This document shows positions 1 to 6,602 of a stretch of 64,000 nt of DNA, piece after piece. Position 1 is the stretch's first letter. Every line of letters starts with the position of its first letter. The notes beneath the pieces are model-generated. The model saw nothing but the letters and a program-made list of their open reading frames with translations. It had not been told where the DNA came from and made no database searches. A program made the translations under genes and the position numbers. The DNA comes from Catellatospora sichuanensis (lineage in GTDB: Bacteria; Actinomycetota; Actinomycetes; Mycobacteriales; Micromonosporaceae), in the NCBI RefSeq assembly GCF_007483665.1, contig NZ_VIQO01000033.1, forward strand, positions 94,298 to 158,297. Direction: 5' to 3'.

Positions 1-2
1 GC

Positions 3-1454
3 ATGCGGCTGCTCAAGGCACGCGAGTTCCACCAGATCGCGGGGCGCGCGGGCCGGGCCGGATACGACACCCTCGGCACCGTCATCGTGCAGGCCCCCGA
101 GCACGTGGTCGAGAACGAGAAGGCCGCCGCGAAGGCCGCGGGCGACCCGAAGAAGCTCAAGAAGCTGGTGCGCAAGAAGCCGCCGGAGGGTTTCATCGGC
201 TGGGCGCAGCCCACCTTCGAGCGCCTGGTCTCCGCCGAGCCTGAGCCGCTGACCTCCAGCTTCAACGTCAGCCACGCCATGGTGCTCAACGTGATCGAGC
301 GCGGCGGCAACGCCTTCGCCAACATGCGCCACCTGCTCACCGACAACCACGAGACGCCGACCGCGCGCCGCAAGCACATCCGCCGCGCCATCATGATCTA
401 CCGGGCGCTGCGCACGGCGGGCATCGTGGAGCAGACCGAGGACGGCCGCATCCGGGTCACCGACGTGCTGCAGCTCGGCTTCGCGCTCAACCAGCCGCTG
501 TCGCCGTTCGCCGTCGCCGCGATCGAGCTGCTCGGCATGGACGACCCCGGGTACGCCATGGACGTGGTGTCGATCATCGAGGCGGTGCTGGAGGACCCGC
601 GGCAGATCCTCTACGCGCAGCAGGACCGGGCCAAGGGCGAGGCCGTCGCGCAGATGAAGGCCGACGGCATCGAGTACGAGGAGCGCATGGCGCTGCTCGA
701 GAACGTGACCTGGCCCAAGCCCATGGAGGAGCTGCTCGAGGTCGCCTTCGAGTCATATCGCAAGGGCCACCCGTGGGTCGACGACCAGCGGCTGTCCCCG
801 AAGGCCGTGGTCCGGGACATGTTCGAAAAGGGCATGACCTTCACCGAGTACGTCAGCTTCTACGGGCTGACCCGGTCCGAGGGACTGGTGCTGCGCTACC
901 TCGCCGACGCGTACCGGACGCTGCGCCAGACCGTGCCCGAGGACAGCAAGACCGAGGAGCTGCACGATGTCATCGAGTGGCTCGGCGAGCTGGTCCGCCA
1001 GGTCGACTCCAGCCTGCTCGACGAGTGGGAGCAGCTGAGCAACCCCGGCGACGCCCCGGTGGAGGCCGCCCCGCCCGCGGTCACCCGCAACGTGCGGGCG
1101 TTCCGGGTCCAGGTGCGCAACGCCCTGTTCCGCCGGGTCGAGCTGGCCGCCCGTCGGCGCTGGGAGGCGCTCGGCGAGCTGGACGCCGCCGACGGCTGGG
1201 ACAGCGAGGCGTGGCGCGACGCGCTGGAGCCGTACTACGAGCTCTACGACGAGATCGGCATCGGGCCGGACGCCCGCGGCCCCGCCCGGATCATCATCGA
1301 GCAGGGCAAGGACGTCTGGAAGGTGCGACAGATCCTGGACGACCCCGACGGCCACCACGACTGGGGCATCTCCGCCGAAGTCGACCTCGCCGCCTCCGAC
1401 GAACACGGCCAGGCCATCCTCACCATCACCGACGTCGGCCAACTCGGCGCCTGA
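3..1454 (+). CDS. Ski2-like DEAD/DEAH RNA helicase, C-terminal part (DUF3516 type)
   Basis: The 5' end lies outside the window, so only the last 483 residues are seen. The fragment opens with the helicase motif VI sequence QIAGRAGRAGYDTLG (residues about 11-25), whose arginines act as fingers for ATP hydrolysis in superfamily 2. What follows matches the long accessory C-terminal region (DUF3516) of actinobacterial Ski2/Mtr4-like helicases, which are thought to unwind structured RNA during turnover or ribosome maturation. The methionine at base 3 is internal and not a start. No operon partner is visible downstream: the next gene converges on it across a 24-bp-arm hairpin. Family call is firm; substrate is unknown. 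Confidence 0.88.
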   Translation: MRLLKAREFHQIAGRAGRAGYDTLGTVIVQAPEHVVENEKAAAKAAGDPKKLKKLVRKKPPEGFIGWAQPTFERLVSAEPEPLTSSFNVSHAMVLNVIERGGNAFANMRHLLTDNHETPTARRKHIRRAIMIYRALRTAGIVEQTEDGRIRVTDVLQLGFALNQPLSPFAVAAIELLGMDDPGYAMDVVSIIEAVLEDPRQILYAQQDRAKGEAVAQMKADGIEYEERMALLENVTWPKPMEELLEVAFESYRKGHPWVDDQRLSPKAVVRDMFEKGMTFTEYVSFYGLTRSEGLVLRYLADAYRTLRQTVPEDSKTEELHDVIEWLGELVRQVDSSLLDEWEQLSNPGDAPVEAAPPAVTRNVRAFRVQVRNALFRRVELAARRRWEALGELDAADGWDSEAWRDALEPYYELYDEIGIGPDARGPARIIIEQGKDVWKVRQILDDPDGHHDWGISAEVDLAASDEHGQAILTITDVGQLGA

Positions 1455-1464
1455 CCCCTCTTTT

Positions 1465-1527
1465 CGCAACTCTTGAAGAGTCGCGGCCACCGGCACCCGC
1501 CGAGGCCGCGACTCTTCAAGAGTTGCG
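1465..1527. terminator. 24-bp perfect inverted repeat between convergent genes (bidirectional terminator candidate)
   Basis: Arms at 1465-1488 and 1504-1527 are perfectly complementary with a 15-base loop. Each arm contains its own small palindrome (ACTCTTGAAGAGT on the left, ACTCTTCAAGAGT on the right). It lies 10 bases after the helicase stop and 24 bases before the stop of the converging exporter gene, so it can end both transcripts. There is no T tract beyond the short one just before the left arm. Confidence 0.7.
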
Positions 1528-1551
1528 CCATGCGCGGGCGGGCGGCGGGGG

Positions 1552-2781
1552 TCAGGCGGAGCGGGAGGTGAGGAGGCGGGAGGTGGCGGTGACGTTGGAG
1601 AGGAGGCTGGAGCCGACCAGGACGCCGAGGGAGACCGCGACGACGGTCAGGAATGCGGTGACCAGGTTGGACCGGCCGGTGCCGGACAGCTCGACGAGGC
1701 CGGTCACGCCGGTGACCCCGACCAGGCTGAGCGCGCCGGGCACCAGCAGCCAGAACGACGGCAGGAAGACGACCTGGGCGGGCGGGCCGTGCAGCCGCTG
1801 CACCGCGTTGGCCAGCGGCACGATCACCAGGCCGCCCGCGAAGGCCGCGAACAGGCCGCCGGCCCACAGCCCGGCGAGGAACTGTCCGGCGTACGCGAGC
1901 ACGAGCGTGACCAGCAGCCACGGCAGCGACCGGGGCGGGGCGGAGCTGTTGAGGTAGATGCCGACGCCGAACACCAGCACCCCGACCCACGGCGCCCACA
2001 CGCCCAGCGGCTCGGTCTGCGCGATGCCCTGGGCGGGCCCGGCGATCTGCATCCCGGCGTAGATGCCGAAGGTGAGCAGCAGCAGCACGTACACGCTGGA
2101 GACCAGGCGGCTCGCGCCGCTGATGATGGACCGGGTGACCATCTCCTGCGCGCCCAGCGTCAGCGCCGCCCCGGGCAGGAACGTGGCCAGCGGCGGGATC
2201 AGCAGGCTGGCCGGATCCGCGCCCAGCTCCGGGCTGTACCGGTAGGCCAGCACCGTCACCGCCATCGCCGCCGCGACCGGCAGCGCCAGGGACAGCACCT
2301 GCACCCGGTCGGCGATCAGGCGCAGCACGCCGACCAGCAGTCCCAGCAGCGCGAGCCCGACCAGCGCCCGCTCGTCGCGGACGAACAGCAGGCCGATGCC
2401 GACGGTGAGCACGCCGTGGCCGAGCACCGTGATCACCGCGCCGAAGCGGGGCGGCGCGTCGAGGATCTCCTGGACCCGTTCGATGCCCTCCGCGGGCGGG
2501 ATCGGGTCGGCCTTGACCTGCTCGAACAGTGTGTACAGCCGGGCCACCTGGTCCAGGCGCAGCGGCGGCCCGTCGGCGTTGGCGAAGTCGACGGTGACGC
2601 CGCCCTCCCCGCCGGCCCGGACGAACACGCCGGTCGGCACGACGAGGAACTCGACGTCGCCCACGCCGTAGGCGTCCGCGATCGCGACCAGCTCGTCCGG
2701 GATGCGGTTGGCCGTCTCCCCGGCGAGGCACAGGGCGACCCCGCACTTGCGGAGGAATGCGAGCAGGTTGTCGGGCGGCAT
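1552..2781 (-). CDS. Threonine/serine exporter family membrane protein (ThrE-like)
   Basis: The product (409 residues from the chosen start) has the two-part ThrE layout. The soluble N-terminal half of about 110 residues (ThrE/DUF1212 type, GVGDVEFLVVPTGVFV) is followed by roughly ten hydrophobic segments (ThrE_2/DUF3815-type half). Relatives export threonine and serine with the proton gradient. I start it at the ATG at 2781 (MPPDNLLAFLRK); the ORF could extend to 2859, but that would overlap the divergent hydrolase gene. The 76-base gap between the two start codons holds a small dyad (ACTGCGGCAGT, 2786-2796), which could serve either gene. Substrate is inferred from family only. Confidence 0.8.
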   Translation of the reverse strand: MPPDNLLAFLRKCGVALCLAGETANRIPDELVAIADAYGVGDVEFLVVPTGVFVRAGGEGGVTVDFANADGPPLRLDQVARLYTLFEQVKADPIPPAEGIERVQEILDAPPRFGAVITVLGHGVLTVGIGLLFVRDERALVGLALLGLLVGVLRLIADRVQVLSLALPVAAAMAVTVLAYRYSPELGADPASLLIPPLATFLPGAALTLGAQEMVTRSIISGASRLVSSVYVLLLLTFGIYAGMQIAGPAQGIAQTEPLGVWAPWVGVLVFGVGIYLNSSAPPRSLPWLLVTLVLAYAGQFLAGLWAGGLFAAFAGGLVIVPLANAVQRLHGPPAQVVFLPSFWLLVPGALSLVGVTGVTGLVELSGTGRSNLVTAFLTVVAVSLGVLVGSSLLSNVTATSRLLTSRSA

Positions 2782-2857
2782 GGTCACTGCGGCAGTATGG
2801 ATCACCGCGGCGCGGCGGAGAAGGCCCGTTGCGGACCGTGGGACGGGGGCCGAGGAC

Positions 2858-3649
2858 ATGCAGGTGGTACGCGACGGAGTGCGGCTGGAATGCCACGACT
2901 CGGGCGGCGACGGCCCGGCGATCGTGCTGCTGCACGGCCTGGCGGGCCACGCCGGGGAGTTCGCCGACCTGCAACGGGCGCTGCCGGCCGGGCTGCGGTG
3001 CGTGGCGGTCGACCAGCGTGCGCACGTGCCCGGCGAGCCGGTGCCCGCGGACCTGTCGCGGGCGGCCTACGCGCGGGACGTCGCGTTCGTGATCGAACAG
3101 CTGGGACCGGGGAAGGCGGTGCTCGTCGGGCAGTCCCTGGGCGGGCACACCGCGATGCTGGCCGCGGCGGCGCGGCCCGACCTGGTCCGCGGGCTCGTCA
3201 TGATCGAGGCCGGGCCGGAGGCGGACGGGCCGGAGCTGCCCGCGGAGATCGGTGGCTGGCTGGACTCGTGGCCGGTCCCGTTCAGCTCCCGGGCGCAGGC
3301 CGCGGAGTTCTTCGGCGGCGGGCCGGTCGGCGCGGGCTGGGCCGCGGGCCTGGTCGAGCGTGACGGCGGCCTGTGGCCGAGGTTCGCCCGCGACGCCATG
3401 GTCGACTCGATCGCCACGCTGGTCGGCGCGCCCGCGTGGACCGAGTGGGACAGCCTCACCGTTCCGGTGCTGGTGGTGCGCGGCGAGCGCGGCATCATGA
3501 CCGACGCCGAGGTGGCGCGGATGACCGAGCGCCCGGACACGGGTCTGGTCACCGTGCTCGACGCAGGCCATGACGTGCACCTTGACCAGCCGGTGGCGAC
3601 GGCGGCGGCGATCAGCGCCTACCTGGACAGCCGGGTGCCCGCCGCGTAA
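2858..3649 (+). CDS. Alpha/beta-fold hydrolase
   Basis: This is a 263-residue alpha/beta hydrolase. The oxyanion-hole motif is LLHGLAG (residues 24-30). The nucleophile elbow is GQSLGGH with Ser93. An acid strand (PVLVVRGERGIMTD) comes next, and the catalytic His lies in DAGHDVHLD near the C-terminus. All triad elements are present, so the enzyme is probably active on an ester or related bond; the substrate cannot be read from sequence. The reading frame is open upstream to 2702, but homology begins at MQVVRDGVRLECHD, so ATG 2858 is chosen. It is transcribed away from the exporter gene and ends 188 bases before the next operon. Confidence 0.85.
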   Translation: MQVVRDGVRLECHDSGGDGPAIVLLHGLAGHAGEFADLQRALPAGLRCVAVDQRAHVPGEPVPADLSRAAYARDVAFVIEQLGPGKAVLVGQSLGGHTAMLAAAARPDLVRGLVMIEAGPEADGPELPAEIGGWLDSWPVPFSSRAQAAEFFGGGPVGAGWAAGLVERDGGLWPRFARDAMVDSIATLVGAPAWTEWDSLTVPVLVVRGERGIMTDAEVARMTERPDTGLVTVLDAGHDVHLDQPVATAAAISAYLDSRVPAA

Positions 3650-3766
3650 CCCACGCCCGATGGCTTGAGCCCGGTCCGGGTCCCGACCAGGACAGCGGGC
3701 GCCAACCGGCCCCGCGGACGCCACTCGGGTGGCGCAGCCCGGACGATGTCGTGCAGCAGTCGGCCG

Positions 3767-3795
3767 TTGACAGCGGCCGGACCCGGCCCTAGAGT
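3767..3795 (+). promoter_or_regulatory. Sigma-70-type promoter of the Nudix-regulator operon
   Basis: TTGACA at 3767-3772 is followed, after a 17-base spacer, by TAGAGT at 3790-3795, which fits the actinobacterial TANNNT -10 pattern. The expected start site, near 3802, falls inside the dyad described in the next entry. Confidence 0.7.
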
Positions 3796-3797
3796 CA

Positions 3798-3828
3798 TTC
3801 TCAGCTTGAGTTAATCTCATTTCGAGAA
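3798..3828. promoter_or_regulatory. Operator-like dyad over the start site of the Nudix-regulator operon
   Basis: Two 13-base arms (3798-3810 and 3816-3828) flank TTAAT and match as an inverted repeat at 9 of 13 positions, with TTCTC and GAGAA at the outer ends. The dyad sits between the predicted transcription start and the ribosome binding site, where a repressor would block initiation. Autoregulation by the Nudix-winged-helix protein encoded next is the simplest reading but is inferred. Confidence 0.5.
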
Positions 3829-3837
3829 GGACATGAC

Positions 3838-4569
3838 ATGGTCACCGAGCGCGAGTTCCTCGACGACTACGACCCACGGGCCTACCCGGCGGTCGCGGTC
3901 ACGGTCGACGTCGTCACGCTCACCATCCGCGACGGCGTGCTCCACGTGCTGCTGGTCGAGCGCGGCGAGCAACCCTTCGCCGGCTGCCTCGCGCTGCCGG
4001 GCGGTTTCGTCCGCGAGGAGACGCTCGACGAAGCGGCACTGCGCGAGCTCGCCGAGGAGACTGGGATCCTTCCCCGCGTCCACCTGGAACAACTCGCCAC
4101 CTTCGGCGGCCCCGGCCGCGATCCGCGCATGCGGGTGGTGTCGGTCGCCTACCTCGCCTTCGCGCCGCGCCTGCCCGATCCCACCGTCGGCGGCGACGCA
4201 GCCGCGGCCCGCTGGGTCCCGGTCGACGACGCGACCGACCTCGCGTTCGACCACGACGCGATCCTCGCCGCCGGGCTCGAACGCGCACGCGCCAAGCTCG
4301 AATACACGCCGCTGGCGACCGCGTTCGTCGGCGAGGAGTTCACGATCGCGCAGCTGCGCGGCGTCTACACGGCGGTCTGGGGTGAGGAGCCGCACGCGGG
4401 CAACTTCCACCGCAAGGTGCTGTCCGTGCCGGGCTTCATCGAAGCAACCGGCTCCACCACCCAGCGCGGCGGCGAGCGCGGCGGCCCCCGGTCCAAGCTC
4501 TACCGGGCAGGCGACGCCCGCATCCTGCACCCGGCACTACTGCGGCCCTCCTCGGAGGAACGGCGATGA
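3838..4569 (+). CDS. Nudix-domain transcriptional regulator (NrtR family)
   Basis: The 243-residue protein has an N-terminal Nudix domain and a C-terminal winged-helix region (about residues 155-230), the layout of NrtR regulators. NrtR proteins sense ADP-ribose-like metabolites and control NAD and sugar genes. Unlike many NrtR proteins with a worn Nudix site, the box here is intact: Gly-x5-Glu-x7-REL-x-EE-x-Gly-Ile (GGFVREETLDEAALRELAEE onward). It may therefore hydrolyse its ligand. The start at 3838 follows GAGAAGG by seven bases. A clear promoter and dyad lie upstream. It is first in a coupled operon with a mini-ORF, a J/pseudokinase, a vWA protein and a PurA paralogue, and probably controls them. 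Confidence 0.85.
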   Translation: MVTEREFLDDYDPRAYPAVAVTVDVVTLTIRDGVLHVLLVERGEQPFAGCLALPGGFVREETLDEAALRELAEETGILPRVHLEQLATFGGPGRDPRMRVVSVAYLAFAPRLPDPTVGGDAAAARWVPVDDATDLAFDHDAILAAGLERARAKLEYTPLATAFVGEEFTIAQLRGVYTAVWGEEPHAGNFHRKVLSVPGFIEATGSTTQRGGERGGPRSKLYRAGDARILHPALLRPSSEERR

Positions 4570-4643
4570 GCGAGCGCAGCGAGCGAATCATGTGGCACGG
4601 GTCAGCTCAGGCACGTGACGAGCGCAGCGAGGAGCGGGCATGA
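4566..4643 (+). CDS. 25-codon coupling mini-ORF built of GAGCGCAGCGAG repeats
   Basis: An ATG overlapping the regulator stop (ATGA, 4566-4569) opens a 25-codon frame. Its TGA (4641-4643) overlaps the ATG of the next gene (ATGA, 4640-4643). The peptide begins MSERSERIMWHG and ends RDERSEERA. The DNA contains GAGCGCAGCGAG twice (about 4572-4583 and 4620-4631). The double overlap suggests that it hands ribosomes from one cistron to the next; a peptide function is possible but not indicated. From memory, similar GAGCGCAGCGAG strings precede many genes in Micromonosporaceae, so it may be a mobile or repetitive translation-coupling element. Confidence 0.5.
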   Translation: MSERSERIMWHGSAQARDERSEERA

Positions 4644-5623
4644 GCGACTTCGACGACGCGGTCACCCGCGTGACGGCAGCGCGCTCCCCCGGTGACCTGT
4701 TCGGTGACGGCGACAGCGGGCACGCATACCGCACCCTTGCCAAGATCCTGCACCCGGACGCGGCGCCGACCGGCGCCACCGCGACCGCGACGCAGGTCTT
4801 CGCCCGGCTGGCGGGCCTGTGGGCCGCGCACCGCGGCGGCACCACCATGACCACGCGTCGCGGCACCTACCGCATCGGGCCGCCGGCCTACGCGGGCGAC
4901 ATCGCCGACCTGTACCTGGTCGACGGCGGCGCCGCACTGCTGAAGCTGCCCCGGCACCCCGCCGACAGCGACCTGATGCGCCGGGAGGTACACGCCCTGA
5001 CCCGGCTGCGCAGCCACGGTGAGGCACGCCATGGCGCGTACGCCCCGAGACTGATCGAGTCGTTCACACACCGCGACCCCGCGAGCGGCGCTCAGCGCAC
5101 CGCCACGATCCTCGCCCACCAGGACGGGTTCGTGACCCTGGCGCGGGTGAAGCAGTCCTACCCGGACGGCGTCGACCCGCGGGATGCGGCCTGGATGTGG
5201 CGGCGGCTGCTCGTCGCCGTCGGCTACGCCCACCGCGCCGGTGTCGTCCACGGCGCCGTCGTCCCCGATCACGTACTGATCCACCCGGGCGAGCACGGCC
5301 TCGTCCTCGTCGACTGGTGCTACAGCGTCACCGAACCCGGTCAGACGGTCCCGGCGCTCGCCACCGAGTACCGCGACCTCTACCCGCCGGAAGTCCCCGG
5401 CAAGCGCCCCGCCGGCGAGGCGACCGACATCCACCTCGCCACCCGGTGCATGACCTGGCTCATGGGCGACCGGACACCGCCGGCGCTGGCCCGGTTCGCG
5501 CACGGCTGCACCCTGCCCAACCCGAACGCCCGCCCGCACGACGCGTGGCGGCTGCTCGCCGAACTCGACGAGCTGCTGGACACGCTCTACGGGCCCCGCA
5601 CCTTCCGGCCCTTCACCCTCTAA
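4640..5623 (+). CDS. J-domain fused to a protein-kinase-like (pseudokinase) domain
   Basis: The 327-residue protein starts with a short J-domain-like region: helix II is followed by the HPD tripeptide (AYRTLAKILHPD, HPD at residues 38-40) and then a helix-III-like stretch. HPD is the motif that stimulates DnaK ATPase. From about residue 75 it follows the protein-kinase fold, with a lysine in ALLKLP, an alpha-C-like glutamate in RREVHAL, and a catalytic-loop equivalent HGAVVPDHVLI. That loop has lost the HRD aspartate, the lysine and the asparagine, and DFG reads DWC. It therefore looks like a pseudokinase or scaffold that could recruit a chaperone. It is coupled to the mini-ORF by ATGA and precedes the vWA gene by 10 bases. 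Confidence 0.75.
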   Translation: MSDFDDAVTRVTAARSPGDLFGDGDSGHAYRTLAKILHPDAAPTGATATATQVFARLAGLWAAHRGGTTMTTRRGTYRIGPPAYAGDIADLYLVDGGAALLKLPRHPADSDLMRREVHALTRLRSHGEARHGAYAPRLIESFTHRDPASGAQRTATILAHQDGFVTLARVKQSYPDGVDPRDAAWMWRRLLVAVGYAHRAGVVHGAVVPDHVLIHPGEHGLVLVDWCYSVTEPGQTVPALATEYRDLYPPEVPGKRPAGEATDIHLATRCMTWLMGDRTPPALARFAHGCTLPNPNARPHDAWRLLAELDELLDTLYGPRTFRPFTL

Positions 5624-5633
5624 GGAGCAGATC

Positions 5634-6602
5634 ATGGGAAGCGGACGATGGTCCACCGACGTCTACGCCGCCGCGGCCGGCTACCGCGCGGCGACCGGCG
5701 CCAGCGCCTTCGCCTACAGCGACTCCGGCGCGCGTACCGTGCACGACGCACTCGACCCGCACGGCGTCCCGGTGCGGGAGAGCCGCGACAGCGATCAGCA
5801 CCCGCGGTCGACCCCGATCGCGATCCTCTTCGACGTCACCGGGTCGATGGGCTCGGTGCCGCGCGTACTGCAGACCAAACTGCCGGAACTGTTCGGCCTG
5901 CTGATCCGCAAGGGCTACTGCACCGACCCGCAGATCCTCTTCGGCGCGATCGGTGACGCCACCTGCGATCGGGCGCCGCTGCAGATCGGGCAGTTCGAGT
6001 CCGACAACCGCATGGACGACGACCTCGGCCGGATCCTGCTCGAAGGCGGCGGAGGCGGACAGCGCACCGAGTCCTACGAGCTCGCCATGTACTTCATGGC
6101 CCGCCACACCGAGCTCGACACCGTCGCGCGGGGACGGCGCGGCTACCTGTTCATCATCGGCGACGAGATGGCCTACCAGCGGGTCAAGCCCGACGAGGTG
6201 CGCCGCGTCATCGGCGACACGATCGCCGAACCGATCAGCACCGAGGCGATCGTCGCCGAGCTGCAGCGCAGCTACGACGTGTACTTCATCATGCCCGCGC
6301 AGGCCAGCTACACCGGCGACGCCGAGATCCTCGGACACTGGCGCAAGCTACTCGGCCAGAACGTCATCGAACTCGACGACCTCGACGCCGTCTGCGAGAC
6401 CATCGCCCTCACCATCGGGCTCGGCGAGGACGCCACCGACCTGGACTCCGGGCTGGTCGACCTCGCCGAGGCGGGGTCGGCCGCCGGCCCGACCGTCGGC
6501 AAGGCGCTCGCCCCGCTCGGCAACACCCGCGGCGTACTGGTCCGCTCGGCGCTGCCGGCCGGTTTCGGCGACGGCCGAGCCACCCCGGTGACCCGGCTGT
6601 GA
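5634..6602 (+). CDS. von Willebrand factor A domain protein
   Basis: This is a 322-residue soluble vWA protein. The first metal-binding (MIDAS) motif is canonical: FDVTGSMGS, i.e. DxTxS, at about residues 64-72. It lies in a predicted Rossmann-like fold with the later strands LFGAIGDA and GYLFIIGDE. There is no signal peptide or membrane segment, so it should act in the cytoplasm as a metal-dependent protein-protein adaptor. The SD (AAGGAG) lies just upstream of ATG 5634. The gene ends in a GTGA overlap with the PurA paralogue, so the two are made together. vWA proteins paired with kinases occur in TerY-type stress modules, but no TerD or phosphatase is seen here. Confidence 0.82.
   Translation: MGSGRWSTDVYAAAAGYRAATGASAFAYSDSGARTVHDALDPHGVPVRESRDSDQHPRSTPIAILFDVTGSMGSVPRVLQTKLPELFGLLIRKGYCTDPQILFGAIGDATCDRAPLQIGQFESDNRMDDDLGRILLEGGGGGQRTESYELAMYFMARHTELDTVARGRRGYLFIIGDEMAYQRVKPDEVRRVIGDTIAEPISTEAIVAELQRSYDVYFIMPAQASYTGDAEILGHWRKLLGQNVIELDDLDAVCETIALTIGLGEDATDLDSGLVDLAEAGSAAGPTVGKALAPLGNTRGVLVRSALPAGFGDGRATPVTRL

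Noticed and set aside
2702..2857. N-terminal extension of the alpha/beta hydrolase
   Set aside because: It is Arg-rich, lies over the exporter start region and precedes the homologous start at 2858.
1244..3820. An 858-codon minus-strand open frame across the helicase end, exporter and hydrolase
   Set aside because: Arg/Pro/Gly-rich shadow of three well-supported genes, a usual effect of high GC.
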